Shown here one piece after another: positions 39,201 through 46,532 of a stretch of DNA of 64,000 nucleotides. Under the pieces are notes generated by a model. The model searched no databases and was not told the origin of the DNA. It saw nothing but the letters and a program-made list of their open reading frames with translations. The position numbers and the translations under genes were made by a program. Source of the stretch: Chloranthus sessilifolius (lineage: Eukaryota > Streptophyta > Magnoliopsida > Chloranthales > Chloranthaceae); assembly GCA_021018995.1 (NCBI GenBank), contig CM037591.1, positions 7,942,001-8,006,000 of the forward strand, in the 5' to 3' direction. Each line of letters opens with the position of its first letter. Position 1 is the first letter of the stretch.

Positions 39201-42200
39201 AATCGGGCAGCTCCAACCCAAGCCGTTTCCACTTCAGCATCCACCTGTTTTTTCATTATATATGTGTTTATTTTTCATTTTTTTATTGTCCATTTTTTCA
39301 GTTCTGACTACAGTAGTGTTCGCTCTCTTATAATTGCGAGCGTGGTATCCGGCGTTTTAAGACAGTGGGCGCTATTTTACGATAGCGGACGATATTTTAT
39401 GATAGTGCTCGCTAACATATGATATATTTTAGGGTATGAAGAAAACATAAAGATTATTGTGTTTATTAGTTAGCGATCTGCCAAAAATATAAGAACGTAA
39501 TAAGTAAAAAAAAAACCAGTTAACATATTGTTATCTAAAGATAGAGACCATCATCTTAAGATAGATAGTGATTGCTATCTTAAAATGGTGGCTTTGGATA
39601 AAAAGAAAAAGAGAATTTATTGTGTTATCCAATATAAGTTTTATTAGTTAGTTATCTACAAAAAATATAAGAACAGAAGACATAAATAAATATATAAAAA
39701 AATTCAAAAAATCCACTAACATACCGCTATCTTGAGATAGCGATCGCAACATACCGCTATCTTAAGATAGCGACCGTCATTTTAAGATAGCGACCGCTAT
39801 CTTGAGATGGCGGTTGCTATTTTTTTTTTTTTTTTTTTTTTTTAAGGTAGCGGTCGCTATCTTAAGATGAAAAAGAGAGTTTACTGTGTTATCCAATATA
39901 AGTTTTATTATTTAGTGATCTGCAAAAAATATAAGAACGGAAGATATAAATAACAAAAAAAAAATTCAAACAAGCCGCTAACATTCCGTTATCTTAAGAT
40001 AGCGATCGCTAACATACCGCTATCTTAAGATAGCGACCATCATTTTAAGATAAGCGACCGCTAACTTAAGATGGCAACGGCTATCTTAAGATGGCGGTCA
40101 CTATTATTTTTTATTTATATTTTTTTGTCGTTATCTTAAGATAGTGACCAACAAACCGCTATCTTAAGAAAAAATATATATATATTTTTTTTTAGTTAGC
40201 GGTCGCTATCTTAAGATAGTGGCATGTTAGTTATTATTATTATTATTTTATTTTTTTTAAGATAGCGGTATATTAGCGGTATGTTAGCGGTTGATATCTT
40301 AAGATAGCGATATGTTAGCAAGTTTTTTTTTTTTTTTTACAGTAATTTCATACCATGTACACAATTAAAATAGATTACCATCTAATGTCGTCTTTAGATA
40401 GCGACCACCAACTTAAGATAGTGGTATATTAGCATTTTTTTTTTACAATGATTTTATACAATGTACACAATTAAAATAAATTATCATCTAATGTCGTCTT
40501 TAGATAGCAACCGCCAACTTAAAAAAAGGGACGACAAAAAAATAATACAAAATAAACATATATATATATATAATGAAAAAATAGGTCCATGCTGACATGG
40601 AAACGGCTTGGTTTGGAGTTGGCGTATTTTGCACAATTTCAAATTATAGGGCCATTTCTGCAAATAAGCAAACTTGTAGGGCCGAAAATATAAACTTTCC
40701 TAAATAAAACTTTAAAAGCTCTCTACTCTCTATAATCAGAAATTATTCTCTCCCAACTCTTAGCAGAACTGACACCTTGGGCATCAAACTTTTCAACCCG
40801 ACCTGTCGTAGATCTACCGTTCACGCATCAAGAAGTGGGTACCCATCAATCCATCTTATTCTTCTCAGGTCCCGTCGCATAGGGTGCATTCGATCGCGTA
40901 TCGAGGGTTAAAAAAAAAAATCTTATTTAAACCCTAATATCTCATAAATTAATAGATTTGCATGTTTAATATTATGTTTTCCCTTGAAAGTTGTATAATT
41001 TGTAGGTCAAGTAATATTTTGTTTCTCCTTTCAAACAATCCTTTGTTTGGCTATTTAATATTGTACTTTTCTATTAGGTTTTCATATTTAATATTTTATC
41101 TTCTTTTAAATTTGTAAAATTAATTAAACTCTAATATTTATAAATCTAATAAATTGACTTATTTTGAATAATACCCTATTGATATTGTTTATTTCTAAAT
41201 CTATATAGTTAAAAATTAACTCTTTTAATAAAACTACAATTTTATATTCTTAACTATCTAAAACTAATTAAGCACTAAAATTTAAATCATATTCTTATTT
41301 ATCTAACCCCATTAATGGCATCTTGAATATAAAGAAGAAAATAAATAAAACTAATTAAGCCCTAAGATATTATAAATCTTATATATATATATATATACTA
41401 ATTTACCTTTCTACTAAAAACTATAATGATATATTATTATCGCAAGTCTATATTACTATTTATTTGAAACTAATTAAGTTCAAAAACTAAACTATGTTCT
41501 TATTTTATTTAAAAGAATAATAGATTGCACCATCATGAAGTTTCGGGTCCGAACTCGCGGCCACGAACCTGAGCTCGCGACTATCAATGTACTAGTCTCA
41601 GTATTTTGGCCATAACTTTTTACTTCGACCTCAAATTGGCGTGATTTTTGTGGCACTGGAAAGAAGGCTGCGAGCTTTACAACTTTGGGTGATATAGCCA
41701 TTTCACGAATCTGACGTTTTAGAGGTCAAAATAGAGCAGCAAGTCGGGTTCAGTTTTGAATGACCAAAGGTTGCACGAATTTAGTGTTATTTTCTAATTT
41801 TTATGACTAATATTACTGTATATATTATATCTTACTTAAGGTCTTTCGATTGATGGTCATGATAAATCACAACTTAGTAATTATAAATACCCTTTAATTT
41901 AATTATCCAATCATAGTAATATATATATATATATATATCAATTTTATCGTTTCAACACGACCTCTTCGATAACATTAAGTGTTAAACATTCGATATCTCG
42001 TAAAAATCGAACTCTGACCTTCACATTATTGAAATCACACTAATAACTACCCTATCCTATAAGTGTATTGGTGTTATGTAAATATATATACATATAAACA
42101 TAATGAAATCTAAATATAAATCTATGATTTGTGTATGATAGTGTTATGCTTCAATCTTTATCATGATATGAGTTATGGACACATTAAGTCATATGTACGC

Positions 42201-45200
42201 GAGTATATGAGATCATGCCTATGCTTGGGTGTGGTGATTCGCCGAGATGGTATCGAAGCGAGAAATACATCATATTCACATGCCTTACAACTCATGATAG
42301 TATGCGACATCATGACGAGTCGGGTGAGTGCAAATTCAGTGTAGCCTCGTATACGTTGGCATATACGGTGACCCTATCACCCCGAGTTTTAACATGAGAG
42401 GATAAGATATGAGATATGCTATGAGATTCGGGTCTTGGGCATTAGATATGATATGAGATTCGGGTCTTGGGCCTTAGCTGTGGTGAAGTTTCTTTTACGA
42501 TCACGTGCAACTCAGAATATTGGCGTCAAAGTACGGATGCAACCCTCTATGGTAGTATGGGCTGCCACACGATGTACATCCAGGTTACTGCGGATTTTTT
42601 TCTTGAGAAGCGTGATTTAAGGAAGTTACCCCACTATAGTTTGTCCTAGAATTAAGTATAAGAGTACGATAAAATATGAGTAGGAGATAAGATAAGTTAT
42701 GATACGAGTACAATAATAAGATACCGATGTTTAGGCCAGCATAAGAGTAAGAACTTAAGTCTCTGTACGTGTCGTTCCTTGCGTAGCCACCTTAAGGGTA
42801 ATGTCTTTGAGCCAAGACATATCTCTGGGAGAGATTATGAGTATGAGTCTGTTTATGAGTTACGTTTAGCCATTATGTCTCCCCATTAGATTAGGTGGGG
42901 AGTATGAGGATATGGAGGGCGATTAGATAGATTATGATATAGTGGTATGATATTATGGTGACCCTCACATGGTAGCTTGAGCAGTGACTCTGGCACAGAT
43001 CGTTTAGGATTTTATGAGTATGTTAGTTACGCTCATGCGATGTACAGACGTATGTGCGAGAATAATGATAAAACATGGTATGTTATGAGTTAAGTTAAGA
43101 TACGTTTGGATATAAATGTCTACATCATGGTCCTGCATTTATATCATGATACAAGATTTACGATATCCACTTGAATTTGGCATGTTCTTTTAGATTTCTT
43201 GTTATATTATATTTATCACTCACTTGATGAACTCACAATGCACCTGAGTAGATTGGGGTGGATTGGTGGTGTATCCACTGAGTTTACGTGACTGAGTAAA
43301 CTCATCCCACGACATTCTAACAACTGCAGGTGATTACGCTGTTGGAGTAGACGCCGGCCATCCAGATCTCGCTGACGTCGATTTCATTGATCCCACAGGC
43401 GTTGAATACTAGGAGCCTTATGAGGGCAATGCAGCTGAGTACCAGGAGGACCTCGACGCTGACTTTGATCCGAGTATCGGTTACTGATAGTTTTAGATTC
43501 GGTATCGTGTTTCATTTGATACTATTGTGTTAACTATATGATTTCATTTTATCGGATTTATCTCCGACCTTTATTTCCGTTTATTTACGGATTTCCAGGG
43601 TTTTCATCACCTTGTTTAGGTTATTTATGATTGCCTTGATATTCCACCTTTATGTCTTGGCTTTCACAGATTTCGTGGGACCAGATTTGCGTGATAACTC
43701 TGATTAGGTGTATGTCCGCTTAGCATATCCGAGATATGTGCGGGTCATAACTTGGAATTCTAGGCCCTTGGGATGGGGTAGAATTTCGGAACGTGACATA
43801 TCCATCCTCTCCTTTTCGGCCGATCTTGTCATCATGGTCATTGAAACCTTCAACGGTGACAGATCGGGGTAGGAGGTAGAGCAGTCGCCATCAGCCTGAG
43901 CCGGAACCACCAGACCTCCGCGAGCCCCAGCCTGTTGCAAGCAAGTCTCAAGATATTCCGGTGACTGTTCTATTTCCCCCTCCTCCAGCTCCTCCGCCCA
44001 ATGTACATGGCCCCCCGACGTTGACCCGACACTCCTCGTCACGGTTGCCCTCAGATGTTGCCGTACCGGCGAGGGCACATCCCTCTACGAGGATCTTTTC
44101 CCCTGCCGAACGTCCAAATCAACCCCGTTCCCGGTTGGGTTGATGAAAGACCCCGTTGCTTCCTTCTCAGGATGCCTCGAGAGGAGAGCCCTCTCACCCA
44201 ACTCCACTTCTATGAAGATCCGAATGCTCTGTCCGCAGATTCAACAACGACCAGGATCCGGACGACGCTCGTCTCCGGCAAGTTGACAATGCTCTGACCC
44301 ACGAAAATGAGAGATCCACTGAGAGAGCCGACCGCCTCGAAGACTTTGAGACTCCAAGCATGTAATGGCAGCCCCATAGCCAAATCCAATTCCCCCCCAT
44401 CGAAAGAGAGTGGACTAACCTCTCCGGCGTGCACATCCCAACGTCGGCAAGCCCCCATGACGCCGTCAATATAAAACTTCTTTTGTGAGCAAAACCTCTC
44501 GGCATCGACCTCATTGTGAAAACGAGCCAGATAGCTAGTAGGAGCAAAAGAGGAAATGTAAGGTCGTTCACTGAGGCCCCACCTTCTATGTAACCATTTG
44601 TAAATCTAAATAGGAAGCAGGGAATTAATGGGGAAATGTATGGTTGACCAAAAAAATGGTAAGTTAGAGGCTAAGGACCTCAGCTCAGGATTAGCGCAAT
44701 CCAAAATAGGCGGTCCACAACCGCCACCCTTCCCCACGACGTCAGCCCCTCTTGGGAGACAACCTGTAGAAGACTGACCCTCGAATCTCACGGTGTCCTT
44801 AACCACATTCGCAAAGGAGACATCGGGGTGAACCCTAACAAATCACGAGCAGCGATGGGCCCCACTGCTATCCTTCGATCCTGATGCACCCCTAAAGCGC
44901 TTACCCGCAATAGACCAACCATTTTGGTGGTCTTCTGCCTAGATGCCATTAATGATCACCTGATCCATAGCCCTCCCCCTCAGGACCTAGAACTTGTTGT
45001 TTACTACAGGGACCGCCGTTGTTCTACCCACCTCGCATCCAATACGATGGCATAGTGAACGCCTTTTGAAGTTCACATTGTGGCAAGCCGGGCAAATCCA
45101 GTCGCCCACCCGCAGCACAACCGCTTGCACCATATGGATTATGAAAGTTAAGTTAGGACCTTAGCTGATGATACCCTAGCCAGCACCATGTCTCGAGTTC

Positions 45201-46105
45201 GAGTTACGAAAGGGGGACCTGGGAAAGCGCTACTTGGGGGCCCAAAGAGGGGTACCGAAGTGAAAGTGCCATAGTGTGGGTCATCGTGGAGTCTTGGAAA
45301 GGGCGGTGGTGTGTTATGACCCCGAAGTAATAAAGGACTAACTTTCCACTCCATTAATGCCTAGGCATTGTTGGAGTATAGGTTAGGACCTTAGAAAATT
45401 CCTTCAATCAATAACCCAACGTACACAAAAGAAACCGACCAATCAAACAGGTTGTCATCCGTAACTCTAGCATATAATAGAAAAATACTAATTTATTTTT
45501 GATGAAATTTATAATCAAACCAAGAGAAAAATAATTCCCAATTCGCAGAGAACCATTCAAATAATCACAAAAGCAATCGAACAATCAACAATGTCCATGG
45601 ATTACAATCCCTAATTCTCTTATAATACAAGCATATCGATTATTATGAATAAAAATCAAACAAAACATAAATAATTAACATACTCCAATAAAATCAGAAA
45701 AACCTATCATTTAATCGATTCCCCCAACCCCAAGCATATAACCAAACAAACCACCACTCACAATTTACAAAGAATCAAACCACTCCACCAAAATTTAAAA
45801 AGAAAAAAAAATTCACCGAGGATATTGGAGGAGTGAGAGAACACAGGGCCGAGGATCCTGAGATCCCGAGCAGGGATCGAAGCGCGCTTGATGATCGCGC
45901 TCTTATCGCATTCGATGAGCTCCGATTCTCCGTACCGATTGAATCGCATCCAGAGACGAGATCCAGTCTTCTTCTTGGTCTTCACAGCAGCTCCAATGGC
46001 GGTGGTGTTCGGATTGGTGCCCGAGGGGACAAGTGGCTGCATCTCGGCCGTCTTCTGTGATTGCTTGGTCTTTCTATGAAACGAAAAGGAAACTTTCTTG
46101 CCCAT
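5848..46105 (-). CDS. MRS2-4: MRS2-4/MGT6-type magnesium transporter, four exons
   Basis: CorA/MRS2-family Mg2+ channel. Family members form membrane pentamers; Arabidopsis MRS2-4 (MGT6) takes part in Mg2+ uptake and homeostasis. Coding exons: 46105-45817, 28634-28186, 17953-17666, 6126-5848. All three introns are GT-AG (phases 1, 0, 0) and the join gives 434 residues, against 436 for Arabidopsis as I recall it. Visible parts: basic N-terminus ([14 protein letters not shown]), SRLWMRF near residue 49, [20 protein letters not shown] (77-96), [16 protein letters not shown] (182-197), [18 protein letters not shown] (about 318-335), first membrane segment about 370-389, GMN motif 390-392, second membrane segment about 404-424, end [10 protein letters not shown]. 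These match MRS2-4 better than other MRS2 paralogues I can recall. No internal stop or frameshift is seen. The odd point is size: a 40.3 kb span that is about 97% intron, filled with transposons. TAA stop at 5848-5850. Confidence 0.95.
6285..6713. mobile_element. TIR element in MRS2-4 intron 3
   Basis: Inverted ends of about 65 bp share catttaaacaccaaaa, gtgtttaa, gat and tacaccat on both sides. The family is unclear (Mutator-like or other MITE). A single related end sits at about 9560-9640 (ttaaacaccaacttggtg). Confidence 0.55.
6714..7689. other. intron 3 sequence without recognised features
   Basis: AT-rich intronic DNA between the TIR element and the copia 3' LTR. I see no coding signal or repeat that I can name. 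Confidence 0.5.
7690..7935 (-). repeat. copia 3' LTR
   Basis: In sense it starts tgttagcatgtgtattaata right after the polypurine tract, and carries gaccacttgactcactaagc as the counterpart of the 5' LTR. The far edge is approximate. Confidence 0.65.
8670..9985. mobile_element. inverted-repeat element A with ccatggcg motifs
   Basis: Ends near 8670 (gcatggtagtcaaggtaaca) and 9985 (rc: gcatggttgtcaaggcgtcg) are imperfect inverted copies. Both are rich in gccatggcg palindromes. A common plant TIR-element end; no transposase seen. It interleaves with element B. Confidence 0.5.
9137..9385. repeat. long fold-back (arms about 110 bp)
   Basis: The left arm, with caatcaaagccgtctgattt and tttggcac, is matched inverted at 9270-9385 (rc: catcaaagccatttaatttg, gatggcac, atcatctgatt). 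Arms are about 75-80% alike by eye with a short centre near 9255. Related phrases are scattered at 1490-1640, 46680-46880 and 61620-61760, so this is a dispersed family. Confidence 0.55.
10021..10064. repeat. (TA)n microsatellite
   Basis: About 22 perfect TA units in intron 3, inside the inverted-repeat complex. Confidence 0.9.
14151..14448. mobile_element. hAT-type MITE, 298 bp, perfect 8-bp TSD
   Basis: Inverted ends catagtgacatttc and gaaatttgtcactatg. Perfect target duplication gttatcag at 14143-14150 and 14449-14456. The interior is rich in ttcaccgaaattt. Same general style as the copies at 17429, 24891 and 62186. Confidence 0.85.
14470..15514 (-). mobile_element. 5'-truncated L1 LINE (ORF2 C-terminus)
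   Basis: A poly-A tail (plus-strand T run, 14470-14479) marks the 3' end. Upstream, minus-strand coding reads [20 protein letters not shown] then [20 protein letters not shown] and [18 protein letters not shown]. This is the reverse-transcriptase zinc-binding region (zf-RVT), followed by a hydrophobic/Trp-rich tail ([18 protein letters not shown]). Two overlapping frames (15514-15158 and 15252-14641) carry it, so there is one frame change near 15.2 kb. GC-richer than its surroundings. Truncated at the 5' end as is usual for L1. Confidence 0.85.
15656..16691 (-). other. 5' interior of the copia fossil, non-coding or unrecognisable
   Basis: Lies between the LTR-like piece and the copia 5' LTR. 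No domain can be recognised. Part of it (16280-16520) resembles 60950-61210, so a shared dispersed repeat is present. Confidence 0.4.
16692..16936 (-). repeat. copia 5' LTR
   Basis: About 245 bp, matching the 7690-7935 LTR over phrases such as aagccttctcat and the TAAT-rich start. It is followed in sense by a Met-tRNA-like primer site. Confidence 0.65.
17429..17599. mobile_element. hAT-type MITE, aaaatttcgg family, perfect 8-bp TSD
   Basis: Starts caaggttcaaaatttcgg and ends cgaaattttgatcctt. Target duplication tgctgata at 17421-17428 and 17600-17607 is perfect. It lies only about 70 bp from exon 3 of MRS2-4, on the downstream side in gene sense. Confidence 0.85.
17666..17953 (-). CDS. MRS2-4: MRS2-4 coding exon 3
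   Basis: 288 nt, 96 codons, phase 0 on both sides. Acceptor ctactaccag just above 17953; donor gtgagt from 17665. Starts [20 protein letters not shown], then [17 protein letters not shown], a serine-rich variable linker, and [18 protein letters not shown] ending TRNKILS. Arabidopsis MRS2-4 has the same order (DNEDMADLYLTRKWIQNQQ and [17 protein letters not shown]). It forms the long helical stalk before the membrane segments. Confidence 0.95.
18240..18590. mobile_element. TIR element with 12-bp direct repeat at its ends
   Basis: ggtctgtcccat flanks it on both sides (18228-18239 and 18591-18602). The ends are imperfect inverted copies (agttagttcactggttcgct; rc of right: tgttaattctctcgttcacc). 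The duplication length suggests a Mutator-type insertion, but the family is open. Confidence 0.6.
18990..22060 (-). mobile_element. L1 LINE remnant (ORF2), decayed
   Basis: Minus-strand frames carry parts of L1 ORF2 in the right order. [20 protein letters not shown] (about 21.9 kb) matches the start of the L1 [22 protein letters not shown] (about 21.7 kb) matches the RT TFIxLIPKK...DFRPISL motif. FWEDLW-like sequence appears near 20.0 kb, and a C-terminal stretch at 19.5-19.0 kb. The parts are in different frames with stops between them, and the middle of the RT is missing. A MITE sits at 20799-21002. Confidence 0.7.
20799..21002. mobile_element. MITE of the aggatcaaaat family in the L1 remnant
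   Basis: Ends taaggatcaaaatctcgg and ccgaaattttgatccatg are inverted copies. The interior carries cgatac/gtatcg and ggctgatacatatcc motifs. The flanks (ggtgtgat, gtcctgat) match at 5 of 8 positions only. Confidence 0.55.
22290..23400. repeat. 1.1 kb degenerate (CAT/GAT)n low-complexity tract
   Basis: Almost every third base step is cat/atc/gtc on the plus strand. Both strands stay open in short frames (Asp/Asn-rich on minus, His/Ile/Ser-rich on plus), which are by-products of the repeat. It probably grew from a microsatellite by slippage. Confidence 0.85.
23401..24449. other. intron 2 sequence, no gene seen
   Basis: Between the GAT tract and the RTE LINE. Low-confidence similarity to decayed LINE text; nothing I can name. 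Confidence 0.4.
24450..25875 (-). mobile_element. RTE-type LINE, decayed RT, interrupted by a MITE
   Basis: Minus-strand pieces follow the plant RTE reverse transcriptase in order: [18 protein letters not shown]...PDGIPIEV (about 25.4 kb), then a YKNKG-like stretch (about 25.25 kb), [15 protein letters not shown] (about 24.85 kb), [20 protein letters not shown] (about 24.7 kb), [11 protein letters not shown], and [18 protein letters not shown] (about 24.5 kb). The FADD box of the catalytic core is intact, but the frame changes several times. A hAT-type MITE (24891-25063) sits inside the RT. Confidence 0.8.
24891..25063. mobile_element. hAT-type MITE inside the RTE LINE
   Basis: Starts caaggatcaaaatttcgg, ends cgaaattttgacccttg. 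Flanks ctttgaac (24883-24890) and ctctgaac (25064-25071) match at 7 of 8 positions. Family of the 17429 and 62186 copies. Removing it makes the LINE text run on. Confidence 0.85.
25876..27850. other. intron 2 sequence, unassigned
   Basis: A moderately GC-richer stretch that could be old retroelement or LINE ORF1 text on the minus strand (frames near 26.0 and 27.1 kb), but I recognise no domain. Ends near 27.6 kb with gggagcgg motifs. Confidence 0.35.
27903..27981. repeat. degenerate (TG)n microsatellite
   Basis: tgtgtg/gcgtgc-rich run of about 80 bp in intron 2, about 200 bp downstream (gene sense) of exon 2. Confidence 0.8.
28186..28634 (-). CDS. MRS2-4: MRS2-4 coding exon 2
   Basis: 449 nt coding residues 97 (part) to 246. 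Acceptor ttgcag at 28640-28635; donor gtatgg begins at 28185 after CAG AAG. Contains [37 protein letters not shown], then a variable linker, then [16 protein letters not shown] and [17 protein letters not shown], ending LLARVQK. This is the central cytosolic alpha/beta and helical part of MRS2. The frame stays open past both ends of the exon into intron sequence, which should not be read as protein. Confidence 0.95.
28951..28970. repeat. (GA)n microsatellite
   Basis: About ten GA units in intron 1. The surrounding 28.64-29.62 kb shows nothing else I can name. Confidence 0.85.
29631..30344. repeat. three-copy 238-bp tandem repeat
   Basis: gcaagtaatggctcccat starts units at 29631, 29869 and 30107, exactly 238 bp apart. 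The third unit ends at about 30344. Copies differ at only a few sites (around the cctaggcgtatgc position, for example), so the array is young. Each unit carries tgtgcaca and an acgcgtacgc-like palindrome near its end. Confidence 0.92.
30356..30586 (-). mobile_element. LINE ORF1, 3' part (split by the gypsy array)
   Basis: Minus-strand frame ending [10 protein letters not shown] then TGA at about 30375. It continues the LINE text broken at 43803, since tatcc is shared at the two breakpoints. An internal 27-bp duplication (tatggcgtgtttgaaattca at about 30534 and 30556) is present. Confidence 0.55.
30587..34109 (+). repeat. gypsy array LTR1
   Basis: About 3.5 kb, with TA microsatellites at about 31687-31718, 32228-32252 and 32396-32451 and a short acidic frame near 33640-33800. 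Followed by the primer site. Confidence 0.85.
34110..34908 (+). other. gypsy array interior 1
   Basis: About 0.8 kb: primer site at the left, polypurine tract at the right, no protein domain. A second polypurine-plus-LTR-start-like motif (aaggaggggagaatgtaacg) lies about 150 bp before the true one. Confidence 0.8.
34909..37886 (+). repeat. gypsy array LTR2 (middle, shared)
   Basis: About 3.0 kb, roughly 0.5 kb shorter than its sisters. Serves as the 3' LTR of the left unit and the 5' LTR of the right one. TA runs at about 36018-36068 and 36196-36229. Confidence 0.85.
37887..38684 (+). other. gypsy array interior 2
   Basis: About 0.8 kb, clearly homologous to interior 1 along its length, including the doubled polypurine motif. 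The left edge carries the primer site tggtatcagagc. Confidence 0.8.
38685..43798 (+). repeat. gypsy array LTR3 with Mutator-like insertion
   Basis: 5.1 kb in all, about 3.5 kb without the insertion at 39129-40700. Ends cgtgaca, followed at once by the target duplication tatcc. Confidence 0.85.
39129..40700. mobile_element. Mutator-like (MULE) non-autonomous element
   Basis: Long terminal inverted repeats of about 120 bp (left gggaaatttgcattttcgac; right, rc, ggaaagtttatattttcggc, both running through gtttgcttatttgca and gccgtttcca). Perfect 9-bp target duplication taaataaaa at 39120-39128 and 40701-40709, the length typical of Mutator. The inside has no transposase; it is an array of ctatcttaagatagcg palindromes in both orientations with T- and A-runs. 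Confidence 0.92.
43799..45375 (-). mobile_element. LINE ORF1 (RanBP2-type zinc finger and DUF4283-like domain), 5' part
   Basis: GC-rich block (about 55%) in an AT-rich intron. Minus-strand pieces in order: a proline-rich start ([20 protein letters not shown], 45354), a zinc finger [17 protein letters not shown]...C (about 45.1 kb; RanBP2-like W-x-C-x2-C-x3-N), then [18 protein letters not shown] (about 44.35 kb), which fits the DUF4283 domain of plant LINE ORF1, then an acidic stretch [17 protein letters not shown] (about 44.0 kb). The frames are interrupted. The 3' part is at 30356-30586, beyond the gypsy array. No ORF2 follows, so it is either 3'-truncated or a captured or retroposed ORF1. 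Less likely it is a host RanBP2-type zinc-finger gene fragment. Confidence 0.6.
45376..45816. other. start of MRS2-4 intron 1
   Basis: AT-rich intron DNA between the donor and the LINE block. No repeats that I can name; probably the original intron sequence. Confidence 0.5.
45817..46105 (-). CDS. MRS2-4: MRS2-4 coding exon 1
   Basis: Codes for residues 1-96 plus the first base of codon 97. The ATG at 46105 sits in an A-rich context (cacaaaaATGGGC). The basic leader is followed by [14 protein letters not shown] and the conserved stretch ending HSSNIL. The exon ends ctcg before the donor gtgaat (45816 downwards). The G pairs with CC at the start of exon 2 to make the Ala of NIL-A-REKA, which confirms the phase-1 join. 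Confidence 0.95.
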
Positions 46106-46122
46106 TTTTGTGCTTCCACCAT
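45982..46122 (-). promoter_or_regulatory. upstream ORF overlapping the MRS2-4 start codon
   Basis: An ATG 17 nt upstream of the MRS2-4 ATG (at 46122, context atcaATGG) opens a +1-frame reading frame of 46 codons. It starts [15 protein letters not shown] and ends at a TGA at 45984-45982, inside exon 1. If the transcript starts upstream of it, ribosomes initiating there would bypass the main start. The purine at -3 and the G at +4 make it a usable start. The peptide is basic and resembles nothing I know; a regulatory role is inference. Confidence 0.4.
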
Positions 46123-46132
46123 TGATTGATGG

Positions 46133-46188
<56 letters not shown>

Positions 46189-46250
46189 GTTTCTCGCTCT
46201 AGGCCATGCAATCGTTGCAGAGAGAGAGAGAGAGAGCGGGACGAAAGAGA
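46106..46250 (-). promoter_or_regulatory. MRS2-4 leader/proximal promoter with GA tracts
   Basis: Directly upstream of the MRS2-4 ATG lies a 51 bp CT run on the plus strand (46136-46186), i.e. (GA)n in gene sense, plus a second short dinucleotide tract (about 46219-46236). GA-rich tracts near plant start sites are known binding sites for BBR/BPC factors and are common in 5' leaders. No clear TATA box is seen. Which part is transcribed is inference. Confidence 0.55.
46136..46186. repeat. (CT)n microsatellite in the MRS2-4 leader
   Basis: About 25 perfect CT units on the plus strand, GA in gene sense, 30-80 bp upstream of the start codon. Confidence 0.95.
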
Positions 46251-46532
46251 ATATTAATATTTTATTGGGTCTTTATTACGGCGAAGAGGGAGATTTCGCG
46301 AATGAAACGACGTTTACTTTTATGTGTTATTCTGAAAAAAAAAAAAAAAAACACTTTTATGTGTTATACGGTAGCTTTCAGTTAAGAGTACCCGTTAACG
46401 GGTTCGCACGTGCGAAAATAGTTGACTGTTTTAATCAGACGATGGAGATTAATTTTCATCTTAAATCTTCAAGTCATGGTCTCCCATCATCCAATGTCAG
46501 ATTTTTATTCCACGTGGCATAATCTCAATTTA

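Larger units (their letters stand above)
30587..43798 (+). mobile_element. gypsy-type LTR element: LTR-internal-LTR-internal-LTR array
   Basis: Three long LTRs alternate with two interiors of only about 0.8 kb: LTR1 30587-34109, interior 34110-34908, LTR2 34909-37886, interior 37887-38684, LTR3 38685-43798. A 5-bp target duplication tatcc flanks the whole (30582-30586, 43799-43803). Primer sites of the initiator-Met tRNA type follow LTR1 (34113-34124) and LTR2 (37890-37901); polypurine tracts (aagggggagaga) precede LTR2 and LTR3. There is no gag or pol, so it is non-autonomous and lies dead in the intron. Ends TGTAAC...GTGACA with age-related drift. LTRs differ by about a tenth in a stretch compared by eye, so an age of a few million years or more, depending on rate. 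LTR3 holds a Mutator-like insertion. Confidence 0.88.

Noticed and set aside
32530-42649. Repeated small frames such as those starting at 32530, 42129 and 42435
   Set aside because: They are chance frames in the three homologous LTRs, in a part of the LTR where I see no coding pattern.
46265-46522. 85-codon plus-strand frame upstream of MRS2-4
   Set aside because: Includes an A-run and dispersed-repeat text, with no recognisable family or start context.
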